From: Lithodes maja
Taxonomy: Eukaryota > Arthropoda > Malacostraca > Decapoda > Lithodidae
Reading direction: 5' to 3'
Assembly (NCBI GenBank): GCA_037953745.1
Contig: JBAKBP010010386.1
Coordinates: 1 to 64,000, forward strand
DNA: 64,000 bases
This document shows, in pieces, positions 55,249 to 64,000 of the stretch. The notes under the pieces are model-generated. The model made no database searches. It was given only the letters and a program-made list of their open reading frames with translations, and had not been told where the DNA came from. The translations under genes and the position numbers were made by a program. Numbering within the stretch: the stretch's first letter is position 1; each line of letters begins with the position of its first letter.

Positions 55249-57104
55249 TGTTACGACCGGGCACTCGGGTACACTAGGGCTCTTACACAGGACTCGAGTA
55301 TGGCTCGCTGCCACAACGGAAACACACGATCCCAACCCCAGAGTACTGCCAGCCGAACAAAAAACGCCACTACCCTCCAGAGTTCTATCTGCTATAATGG
55401 GGTATACAAGAACTCGGTACTAGCGTTTCACACAACAGACTAATAGCAAGACGGGAGTTATCTAGTCTGGTCAACAATCAAACAAAGAAGAAAGTACTAC
55501 AACACTAAAGAATAGTGTTGGCCGAAGCCGAAGTAATCCACCCTTGAACTAAGAACTTAAGAAGTCCTCCACCCTCTACTTCGGATCGGCACTATTACGT
55601 TACGTTAAACAATAGTCCTCGAGCATCAAGCAAGGAATCTTCTGATAAGTTAGATGCTTCTCGAATACTCGTAAGAAGTAAGTATCGGATTTTGAACAGC
55701 AATTTAATGAATAACTCACTGGTAATTAAAGGCTTTAAATTGACATAAGAAGAATTATAAGAATAAGCAATAGGATATGGCAAACATTAAGAAGAAGTAC
55801 TCCGACAATGCACTGGCAATAGCCTACTAAGATTGTGCTCGTGGGCCACTAATCTCTGAAGTAGCTAAGCGTGCCACACATGAAATCAATAGTGCTTAAA
55901 CAATAATATACATAAGGAGAAGCTTCAATACTATGCTGTATCTGCTGGTCGAGCAAAGTCTAGCTGGGATATCTAAGGTTAAGAGACAATGGCTGAGCAA
56001 GCGGCTCGTAGCCTAGCGAGGTCCTTAAGACTGTGCGGCCAAATTACGGTAATTGACGGGATGCTCTCTTGAGAGATCCAGATCACTAGTATCTGGTTCT
56101 CTCCTGGCGATCCTCTCAAAGTCAAGCAAATGAGATAGCACAGTGTTGGGTGGCACAGGCAAAAGCCCTCACTCGCAACACAGTGCTAAACTCCCACGGT
56201 ACACAGTCAGAAAGACCACCTAGGCGTTCCACGTCTCCGTTGCAATTGTACTGGTTCAACCGCAACCTAGTACTCATAGGAAATCACAACTCAGAAACCC
56301 TATCCCAGTCTAGCATTGCCTAAACCAGCAGAAAACAGGAACATGAATAATCGCACACAGGGAAATGCATATACGAGTGCAACAAACATCAATCAATCCT
56401 ATTCTAGTTAACCCTTCCAAAAATAGGCTATCTAACAGGCACTTATCTCGTGAGAACTCAAGCGATAATACTTTGGCTGACTAAATCTGCACCAAAGGGG
56501 TCATGGAGGTTAAACAGGGACGAGAAGAGAAGAAGATAGGCTGTTCAGAGAGTAGAGAAAGTTCACATCAGTCGGAAGAATATGGATAGTTGCAAGGGAT
56601 ATGAGAGGTCGCTTTGCCTGATGAGTTCTGAAGAATGGTGGCCAGAACCTCTCTTTTTATACTCGGCCCTCTAGCGGCATATCTCAAACTACTTAAGGAC
56701 CGCCCACTGGCAATCATGACGTCATATTCTCTCTCAATCTGGGATCGACAAAGAACTTCCCACGCGCTGAAAGGGAGGAAGGGAGGAGGGAGGAGGGAAT
56801 TAGGCCTATCTGCCCGCGTGGCGCACTCACTGGTCCCCGTTACGTAATATCTCTCTCTCTCTCCTCTCATCATTACATATAAGTCCCACACACAATACTT
56901 ATAACTAATGATATAAAATAGAACTCGTTGACTCAGATGAAAACAAAATACATATTTATAATACTTATAGTACAACGGCTCACATAAACTAAGTTAGGAA
57001 ACTCTACACAGACTACAGCCAAAGTTCCTGCCCTGACGATCCTAGCGAGAGTGGGGCCTGACTGGGCGTTCTGTACAGCATGCTCATACTCGACATGCGT
57101 CACA
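55249..57104 (-). repeat. 3' LTR of element A
   Basis: 1,856 bp, TGTGACG...CGTAACA on the minus strand. Core promoter: TATAAAAAG from 56661 and TCAGAAC with A at 56629, 32 bp apart as in the B LTRs, so U3 is ~475 bp and R+U5 ~1,380 bp. It shares with the B LTRs the CTAGGATCGTCAGG-type block near its start and the AAGAGCCCT block near its end. Confidence 0.93.
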
Positions 57105-57617
57105 CCTCCCCCAAGATTTTACTTGCTCAACCCTGAGCTAAAATCTGATATACAGAACCCCATCAAACCCCTCACACCCAGCGACCGCATGGCACTAAAA
57201 CAACGCTGAGTTTATCACTAAAACACATCTTATAAAAAAAAAATTCACATTTCATAACTCCTCCCAACAATAGTAAAAGACATAATATCATGCTCCCAGA
57301 GCGAGCTTACAGCAGCTCAGCCGTTTGATAGTTCGTGGACTACTCAAACACTATAGGCTATGACAAACTTATACAATTATCTATATCAAAAAGAAAGAGT
57401 TTTTATATGATTTTTATATTTTAATATGTTTTTTTCCGGCTGCACTATAAGGGCAGCCTATTTTCTTCTATACCAAACGCTCAACAATCCTGCTTTACGA
57501 CCCAATACGCTGGGCTACAACCGCGAGCCAACAAGCACCAAGCGCAAAATACTACTCAAACCAAAGCAGGAGGCTACCCGTGTGTCAATCTCTTCGGGAT
57601 CATACACCTGTGATAGC
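57105..57617 (-). other. element A 3' untranslated segment with polypurine tract
   Basis: The purine tract AAAATCTTGGGGGAGG (57120-57105) touches the 3' LTR. The rest is homologous to 21759-22232 in B1 and 47884-48456 in B2, including a well-conserved CGGCTGCACTATA block and the GCTCAACT(C/A)..CTGCTTTACGACC stretch, which suggests a conserved non-coding role or simply common ancestry. Confidence 0.75.
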
Positions 57618-60600
57618 CTACGACTGATCATCTACCCTCGATAAACAATCCGCAATCACATTGTCACATCCCGCAATATGCCGGATGTCCAGGTTATACT
57701 CCTGCAACATCAATGACCACCGGGTCAGTCTCATATTGCGATTGTGAAATTGATTTAGGAATCTCAAAGGGTGATGATCAGTGTAGATAACCACGACTGG
57801 GCCATAGGCTGGAACATACACCTCGAAGTGCCTGAGTGACAGCACAATCGCCAGTAATTCCTTTTCTATTGTAGAATAGTTCTTTTGTGCAGCATTGAAC
57901 TTCTTAGAAAAGAAACTTACTGGGTGTTCCACACCTTCATTGTCTGTCTGTAGCAAGACGGCACCAGCCCCTACACCACTAGCATCTGTTGCCAGCTGAA
58001 AAGGCCTGTTAAAGTCTGGGGCCCTGAGTATCGGGTGAGTACACAGCAAATGCTTCACTAAATTAAAAGCCTTTTCACACTCAGGCGCCCACAAAAACTT
58101 TTTGTCTTTAGATAACAAATCTGTGAGAGGTGCCAACACCGTAGAGTAACCTTTTATAAAGCGTCTGTAGTAGCCTATCATACCCAAGAATCTCATGATC
58201 TGCTTCTTGGTGGTTGGGTGCGGAAATTTATTGATAGCCTGTACCTTGTTCTGAGGAGGGCACACCTGTCCCCTTCCCACTACAAACCCAAGGTACTGCA
58301 CAGTGGCTTTTACGAAGTCACACTTTGCCAAATTTACTACCAGACTTGCTTCACTAAGTTTCCGGAACAAGGTCTCCAGGTGCTCACAATGGCTCTCAAA
58401 GTCGTCATCATAAATGATTACATCGTCCAAGTATACGGTGCAATTTGGAATGTCCTTGACAATTTCATTCATCAGGTTCTGAAACGTTGCTGGTGCATTC
58501 TTAAGTCCGTAGGGCATAACATTACACCGGTAAGTACTCCCGTCCACCACAAAACCACATACCTCTTTAGCGCGCTCGGACAAAGGTACTTGCCAGTAAC
58601 CTTTTACTAAATCAACTTTAGACAAAAACCGAGCATTACCAATTTTATCAACACTATCATCAACCCGAGGAAGAGGATATGGGTTAGTTGGAGTCAAACC
58701 GTTTAGCCTACGGAAATCAATACAGAAGCGTACCTTGCCATCTGGTTTAGGCTGCAGTGTTACGGGGGAAGTCCATTTAACGGTACCTTTCTCTATCAAC
58801 CCTCTACCGAGCATATACTCCAACTCATCCCTCAGAGCGGGTAGTTTTATGGGGGGCACACGGTATGGGATTGACTTAAAGGGTAGATGGTGCCCCACGT
58901 CAACATCATGCATAGCCTGAGTAGTGAGGCCTGGATGTTCAGCGAATACAGTGGGGTATAAACCGAGCAACTGACGGATAGCTTCAAATTGCGGCTCAGG
59001 CAAATGGGCTATAGCCTCGTCAGCCCTTAGGCTCGAGTTCCCCGCCCACTGATCCGCTGAAACATGGTGATCCCAGCTATCCTCCTCTGAAGCTTGACTG
59101 TCCCCCTCTCCTTCTCCACCACGGCCGCAACAAGCCAACACAGGGACAGTGAGAGGCTCAGAGGGGCGCCTCACATACTCTTTTATCAGGTTCACGTGAC
59201 ATAACTGATTCTTCTTCCTCCTGTCTGGAGTGGCAACAAGGTAATCTAGGTCCGAAATTTTCTCCACAATTTTATAGGGTCCAGTATACTTCGCCGACAA
59301 GGGGTTACCCACCAAAGGCAACAAAATCAACACCTCCTGTCCCACAATGAACTCCCGGAGCTTCACTTTGCGATCATACCTGTCCTTCATTAAAGCTTGT
59401 GACCCTGTTAAATTCCGACCTGCCATCTCCAGACTCTTAAGCATGCGCTCACGGCTTTCAAACACATACTTCAACAAGGAACAAGGCGGCACAGTTCCTT
59501 CCCAAATTTCCCGCAGCATATTAAGGGGGCCCCTGACTCGGTGTCCAAAAATCAGCTCGTTTGGACTAAATCCCAGGCTCTCACCAGGCACTTCCCGAGC
59601 AGCAAACAGTACATACGGCAATCCAAGATCCCAATCTCTTCCGTTATCAGCACAATAACACCTGAGCATGCTTTTAAGGGTGGCATGCCACCGCTCAAGC
59701 ACCCCTTGGCTCTCAGGGTGATACGCTGACGATACCACCGCCCGTATTCCATGCTGTTGCATTGTTTGCTTAAAGAGATTGGAGGTGAAATTGGACCCCT
59801 GATCAGACTGAATCTCCTCCGGGTACCCGTACCTTGAAAAGTACCACAACAAGTTACTGACTACCGTCTTAGCCATGCCGTTTTTCATGGGGTATGCATC
59901 GGGGTATCTAGTGGCAACATCCATGATGGTTAACAAAAATTTATTACCAGCCTTTGTGGGAGGGAGGGGACCAACCATGTCAACAACAATCTTACTAAAA
60001 GGTGGCCCAATTACAGGAATAGGGTGCAACGGAGCTTTAGGAATAACTTGGTTTGGTTTCCCGACCCGTTGACAAATATCACATGAGTTTATCCAGGACT
60101 GCACATGAGACTTCATCTCCGGCCACCAAAACAACTTCCCCAAAGCCGCCACCGTTTTTCTTACCCCCAAATGTCCTGCCAGCGGTGTGTCATGCGCCAA
60201 ACTCAGTAGGCTATCCCTGCACTCCCGCGGCACCATCAACTGGTCCACTACCCCGGACCCCATCTTCCAGCTACGGTTAGGGTCTTGAAAACGCCGATAC
60301 AGGATGCCATCTAAATAAAAAAAATCTCCCGGCTGTGCATCACCGTCCTCGTCGAGCTCCACAGCTCCATTAGCACACGTTTGGAGCTCAGGGTCCTCCA
60401 GCTGCAACCGACGTATATCTGAGGGTGCCAAGCGATCTAACTGCTCCCGGAGCAATGCATGACCCTCCCCGATACTGAGCTGCTCCCTCTGTCTCTCTCG
60501 ATGTTCATAACGTTGCTGTCGTGGAGACTCGTCATGCCCAGCCTCGTCACTCTCGATGACAGGCCCAGGGGCTACTCCAGAACTAAGTAATGGTGCTAAT

Positions 60601-62810
60601 ACGGAATCACCCAGGAGAGCCGCCGAGTCAAAACTCTTAAAACCAACTCCAGCTTTAGCCTCCTCCTGTTGATCGTTCCTCTGCTGGTCTGAAGACGGAG
60701 GACTAGGCGGTGACACTTTAGCTGCCCGAGCTCGGGTGACAGCACACGCCATGGGTTGTGCCTGGCACCGCTCGACCCACTCTCGCTCTTCCCTACTCAC
60801 GTCGGCCGGCCTCTCGGCAACGACTAAGGGTAGAACCTCAGAAGCGGGCATTGCAAAGTCGTTGCCGAGAAGAAGGTCGACGCCCTCCACTGGCAGTTTC
60901 TCCACAATCCCAACATCCAATTCACGTGCCAGACCATCCACCTCCAACTCCAACCGCACCAGCGGGTATGACCGAGTTGCATTAATACCCTGCACCACCA
61001 CCACCCGAGCCGCATTTATAGGGTAGCCAGTCAAGTTTTTCATCAAAGTCTGGGAAGCACCTGTATCACGCAAGACCTCTACTCCATGCTTGCGCCCCGC
61101 CCACATCACGCAACCCCGTCCTCTATGGTCGCAAAAAACATCCTGAGCAGGGTTCGAGCCTCCCAGGTGCTTCTGCATTGGCTGTGCCTCAGCCTCTGAC
61201 GAACTGCCCCGGGCAAACTCAGAAGGCTTCAGAGACACACCAATGTTGCAGGCCAAAGACACAGCTGCTGTAGGTGGTTTGCTAGGACAGACTCTTGCAA
61301 AGTGCCCCTTTTTATGACATTGATAACACTCTAACTCCCCTTTGGGCTTCCCTTGGTACTGGGAAGGGCCCGGCCCCTTCTTAAATGGGACGGTGCTAGT
61401 CTTGTGGTCAGTCTTGGTATCATAACTCTTGTACTTGTTTGCATAAGATATATTACTAACTCGGGGGGGTGGGGCGTCACGCCCCTTGTTACCTGCCTCA
61501 CTACGCTGGGCAGACCCGCACCCACGAATTAATGATAGCCGGAGGTCAGCCATCTCAGCTGCCTCCTGTAGAGTTTTTGGATTCTTTTCTTTAATAGTTA
61601 AAGTCATTTCTGCACCTGTACACTTATAAAACTGCTCGAGCAGAAACAGCTCCGTCAACTGTTCGGCCATCTCAGCTTTCTCAGAACGTGTCCAGTTTGT
61701 AAGTGCATCTTTTAAGTCCCGGGCATGCTCAAGAAAGGTCGCCTCCCTAGTCTTTGTAACACCCCGAAACTTCAATCGATATGTTTCTGGTTGCAACTCG
61801 TATGCCCGTAGGACAGCTCTCTTCAATTCTGGGTAGTCAATGCAAGACTCTAAAGGCAGTGCATCATAAGCCTTCAGACCCTTACCCGTAAGTCTTGAGG
61901 AGACCAGAGCTGCCCACTTCTCTTCAGGCCAATTATGCTCCCTACACTTCTTCTCAAAACGATTAAAAAATTCTGTGACTTCAGTTTCACTAAATGCCGG
62001 CACCAACTTGACTAAGTGGGACAAGGACTGTTCTCTTACTTGGCCCTCACGGCCCATCCGAATCCCTGTCGACTCTGCACGAGTCTTATCTAAATCTATT
62101 TGAGCACAATATTTCTCTGAGTCGTACCTAAGCTCAGCCTCGTGCCTCCTAATCTCAGCCTCAATCTCCTTCTCCTGCTTCCTAGACTCAATCTCCTGCT
62201 TCCTAGTCTCAGCCTCAATCTCCTTCTCATGCCTCCTAGACTCATTCTCCATCTCCTGCTCATGCCTCCTAGACTCATTCTCCATCTCCTGCTTCCTAGC
62301 CTCATTCTCCATTTTAGCAAGCTCGAGTTTAAATATCATCTCAGGAGACAGGCCGGAAGAGGGAGCTGCCACTACTGAAGGAGGGGGGGCAAGAACTGGG
62401 GAACCACCATACGCACCGCCCGAGGGCACTCCAATCTTCCAATGCTCATCCCTCTGTGGGAGAGTGCTAACCTCCGGCAACTGAGTGGACGGCACTGTGG
62501 GAGTCGAGTGAGAGGGGATCTGGGGAGGAACCCCCCCAAACGCCCTCTCCTCCGAAACCCCATGTCGCCCACGCAACACCCAGGAAATCAGCTCCCCCTT
62601 GGACATCCCTCCTACATTGGATAGACCCAAAACCTTGGCTATCAGGTGCAAGCCATAAATATTCACCCCAGTCAACCTCTCCTCCGTCACGTGGTACCGC
62701 TTACTCACAAAAAGTCTAGCATCCTCCTCACTAGTTACTAACGGCACCTCCTCACTTAGCATCTCTCGCTCCTCGTCAGTACTAGGGCCCGACATACTGA
62801 AGTTCACCAA
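57618..62810 (-). CDS. Gag-PR-IN-RT-RNase H polyprotein, Gmr1-like order
   Basis: One frame of 1,730 residues from MVNFSMSGPS. Residues 1-480 are Gag, with an E/R-rich coiled coil at ~160-240 built from ENESRRHE-type repeats and a capsid-like block at ~265-430. A CCHC knuckle lies at 495-508 and the protease DTG at 582-584. Integrase has an H2C2 finger (H873, H880, C910, C913) and catalytic D944, D1003 and E1039 (35 residues between the last two), followed by a GPY module at ~1177. RT has the YLDD at 1460-1463. RNase H has D1609, E1649, D1678 and D1721. Every catalytic residue is present. Integrase lies before RT, the reverse of ordinary Ty3/Gypsy but as in Gmr1-like elements. No separate gag stop or frameshift is seen and there is no envelope frame. 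The start is the first ATG 199 bp after the LTR; a second ATG six codons in (MSGPS) aligns with the B start and may be the true one. Confidence 0.95.
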   Translation of the reverse strand: MVNFSMSGPSTDEEREMLSEEVPLVTSEEDARLFVSKRYHVTEERLTGVNIYGLHLIAKVLGLSNVGGMSKGELISWVLRGRHGVSEERAFGGVPPQIPSHSTPTVPSTQLPEVSTLPQRDEHWKIGVPSGGAYGGSPVLAPPPSVVAAPSSGLSPEMIFKLELAKMENEARKQEMENESRRHEQEMENESRRHEKEIEAETRKQEIESRKQEKEIEAEIRRHEAELRYDSEKYCAQIDLDKTRAESTGIRMGREGQVREQSLSHLVKLVPAFSETEVTEFFNRFEKKCREHNWPEEKWAALVSSRLTGKGLKAYDALPLESCIDYPELKRAVLRAYELQPETYRLKFRGVTKTREATFLEHARDLKDALTNWTRSEKAEMAEQLTELFLLEQFYKCTGAEMTLTIKEKNPKTLQEAAEMADLRLSLIRGCGSAQRSEAGNKGRDAPPPRVSNISYANKYKSYDTKTDHKTSTVPFKKGPGPSQYQGKPKGELECYQCHKKGHFARVCPSKPPTAAVSLACNIGVSLKPSEFARGSSSEAEAQPMQKHLGGSNPAQDVFCDHRGRGCVMWAGRKHGVEVLRDTGASQTLMKNLTGYPINAARVVVVQGINATRSYPLVRLELEVDGLARELDVGIVEKLPVEGVDLLLGNDFAMPASEVLPLVVAERPADVSREEREWVERCQAQPMACAVTRARAAKVSPPSPPSSDQQRNDQQEEAKAGVGFKSFDSAALLGDSVLAPLLSSGVAPGPVIESDEAGHDESPRQQRYEHRERQREQLSIGEGHALLREQLDRLAPSDIRRLQLEDPELQTCANGAVELDEDGDAQPGDFFYLDGILYRRFQDPNRSWKMGSGVVDQLMVPRECRDSLLSLAHDTPLAGHLGVRKTVAALGKLFWWPEMKSHVQSWINSCDICQRVGKPNQVIPKAPLHPIPVIGPPFSKIVVDMVGPLPPTKAGNKFLLTIMDVATRYPDAYPMKNGMAKTVVSNLLWYFSRYGYPEEIQSDQGSNFTSNLFKQTMQQHGIRAVVSSAYHPESQGVLERWHATLKSMLRCYCADNGRDWDLGLPYVLFAAREVPGESLGFSPNELIFGHRVRGPLNMLREIWEGTVPPCSLLKYVFESRERMLKSLEMAGRNLTGSQALMKDRYDRKVKLREFIVGQEVLILLPLVGNPLSAKYTGPYKIVEKISDLDYLVATPDRRKKNQLCHVNLIKEYVRRPSEPLTVPVLACCGRGGEGEGDSQASEEDSWDHHVSADQWAGNSSLRADEAIAHLPEPQFEAIRQLLGLYPTVFAEHPGLTTQAMHDVDVGHHLPFKSIPYRVPPIKLPALRDELEYMLGRGLIEKGTVKWTSPVTLQPKPDGKVRFCIDFRRLNGLTPTNPYPLPRVDDSVDKIGNARFLSKVDLVKGYWQVPLSERAKEVCGFVVDGSTYRCNVMPYGLKNAPATFQNLMNEIVKDIPNCTVYLDDVIIYDDDFESHCEHLETLFRKLSEASLVVNLAKCDFVKATVQYLGFVVGRGQVCPPQNKVQAINKFPHPTTKKQIMRFLGMIGYYRRFIKGYSTVLAPLTDLLSKDKKFLWAPECEKAFNLVKHLLCTHPILRAPDFNRPFQLATDASGVGAGAVLLQTDNEGVEHPVSFFSKKFNAAQKNYSTIEKELLAIVLSLRHFEVYVPAYGPVVVIYTDHHPLRFLNQFHNRNMRLTRWSLMLQEYNLDIRHIAGCDNVIADCLSRVDDQS

Positions 62811-62995
62811 AAAATTCTCGAGACAAAAGTGTTAAACTCCCTTATGCAAGCACTAATTACTAAATTAACTGGAGTCTCTTAAATGCTCTCCTAATTGCCT
62901 TACAAAAAAAAATATTCTTCAATATGCACGCTAAAGTACGAACAAACAAATGTTGTACAACTCTGCAAAAAATTATACTGTTCACAAAATCCTAA

Positions 62996-63007
62996 GCAAG
63001 GTCGCCA
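62996..63007 (-). promoter_or_regulatory. element A primer-binding site
   Basis: The minus strand reads TGGCGACCTTGC two bases after the LTR end. TGGCGACC fits the 3' end of some arginine tRNAs (inferred). Same position and start as in B1 and B2. Confidence 0.65.
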
Positions 63008-63009
63008 TT

Positions 63010-64000
63010 TGTTACGACCGGGCACTCGGGTACACTAGGGCTCTTACACAGGACTCGAGTATGGCTCGCTGCCACAACGGAAACACACGATCCCAACCCC
63101 AGAGTACTGCCAGCCGAACAAAAAACGCCACTACCCTCCAGAGTTCTATCTGCTATAACGGGGTATACAAGAACTCGGTACTAGCGTTTCACACAACAGA
63201 CTAATAGCAAGACGGGAGTTATCTAGTCTGGTCAACAATCAAACAAAGAAGAAAGTACTACAACACTAAAGAATAGTGTTGGCCGAAGCCGAAGTAATCC
63301 ACCCTTGAACTAAGAACTTAAGAAGTCCTCCACCCTCTACTTCGGATCGGCACTATTACGTTACGTTAAACAATAGTCCTCGAGCATCAAGCAAGGAATC
63401 TTCTGATAAGTTAGATGCTTCTCGAATACTCGTAAGAAGTAAGTATCGGATTTTGAACAGCAATTTAATGAATAACTCACTGGTAATTAAAGGCTTTAAA
63501 TTGACATAAGAAGAATTATAAGAATAAGCAATAGGATATGGCAAACATTAAGAAGAAGTACTCCGACAATGCACTGGCAATAGCCTACTAAGATTGTGCT
63601 CGTGGGCCACTAATCTCTGAAGTAGCTAAGCGTGCCACACATGAAATCAATAGTGCTTAAACAATAATATACATAAGGAGAAGCTTCAATACTATGCTGT
63701 ATCTGCTGGTCGAGCAAAGTCTAGCTGGGATATCTAAGGTTAAGAGACAATGGCTGAGCAAGCGGCTCGTAGCCTAGCGAGGTCCTTAAGACTGTGCGGC
63801 CAAATTACGGTAATTGACGGGATGCTCTCTTGAGAGATCCAGATCACTAGTATCTGGTTCTCTCCTGGCGATCCTCTCAAAGTCAAGCAAATGAGATAGC
63901 ACAGTGTTGGGTGGCACAGGCAAAAGCCCTCACTCGCAACACAGTGCTAAACTCCCACGGTACACAGTCAGAAAGACCACCTAGGCGTTCCACGTCTCCG
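63010..64000 (-). repeat. 5' LTR of element A, truncated by the window
   Basis: Its R-U5-side 991 bp match 55249-56239. The promoter and U3 of this copy lie beyond 64000. Confidence 0.93.

Larger units (their letters stand above)
55249..64000 (-). mobile_element. LTR element A: Gmr1-like Ty3/Gypsy retrotransposon, apparently intact, cut by window edge
   Basis: 3' LTR 55249-57104; coding region 57618-62810; primer site 62996-63007; 5' LTR from 63010 to beyond 64000. The first 991 bp of the two LTRs align at a constant offset of 7,761 with a single difference that I noticed (T at 55397, C at 63158), which implies a recent insertion. The 1,730-residue frame has no stop. It inserted into the nuclease gene, same strand. 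The left flank is CACT; its duplicate, if present, lies outside the window. Confidence 0.93.

Noticed and set aside
54812..55264. A complete 150-residue gene starting at 55264
   Set aside because: Its start codon lies in the LTR of A and its stop in the LTR of B2; only 54817-55248 is gene-derived.
57618..62810. Ty1/Copia classification from the PR-IN-RT order
   Set aside because: Integrase H2C2/GPY, YLDD and RNase H sequences are Ty3/Gypsy-type; only the order is Copia-like.
55249..64000. An envelope gene making element A a retrovirus-like element
   Set aside because: No frame follows RNase H before the 3' LTR; the 513 bp there are non-coding.

Overview
This is eukaryotic, repeat-dominated DNA, most likely from an arthropod and plausibly a decapod crustacean. 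The grounds are TTAGG/CCTAA-type repeats (the arthropod telomere motif), TATA plus TCAG-type initiators at arthropod spacing, a gene with a spliceosomal intron, and non-LTR reverse transcriptases of types I recall from arthropods. No prokaryotic operon or ordinary intact host gene is visible. Nearly all coding potential belongs to transposable elements on the minus strand.

Layout. 1-4069: a satellite block, 56-bp units passing into 98-bp units that carry a tRNA 3'-half-like insert. 4070-16500: a small foldback element, a solo LTR (5790-7577) with the termini of the large elements further right, tRNA-derived SINE copies, an RTE-like LINE interrupted by a second LINE, a 34-bp minisatellite, a long foldback, and a possible Tc1/mariner-type non-autonomous element. 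16500-19980: a patchwork of one poly-C/G-rich repeat family. 19980-27829: LTR element B1. 27830-37340: sparse sequence with promoter-like stretches, a LINE with a clear 12-bp target duplication, a 119-bp tandem repeat and LINE remnants. 37341-39040: a (CCTAA)3-containing minisatellite abutting an LTR (39041-40034). 40633-55248: one host-type gene on the minus strand, encoding a FEN1/XPG-like (PIN-fold) nuclease with a CXC-type cysteine-rich tail, split by LTR element B2 (44728-54816). 55249 to the right edge: LTR element A, inserted in the same gene further upstream.

Element A carries an uninterrupted 1,730-residue polyprotein in the order Gag, protease, integrase, reverse transcriptase, RNase H. 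The sequences are Ty3/Gypsy-type but the order is that of Ty1/Copia, as in the Gmr1-like elements first described from deuterostomes. B1 and B2 are relatives that share two identical in-frame deletions (start of integrase; the whole reverse transcriptase) and shared substitutions at two catalytic positions, yet sit at different sites with different 4-bp target duplications. They are therefore best read as copies of a non-autonomous family that keeps Gag and protease and was mobilised by an A-like partner. A solo LTR at 5790 is a third related lineage.

The nuclease gene is broken: two LTR elements in its 5' coding part, a lost splice acceptor, one frameshift and two stop codons. B2 has itself been hit by a LINE and two SINE-like retroposons, so the right third of the window is a readable stack of nested insertions.
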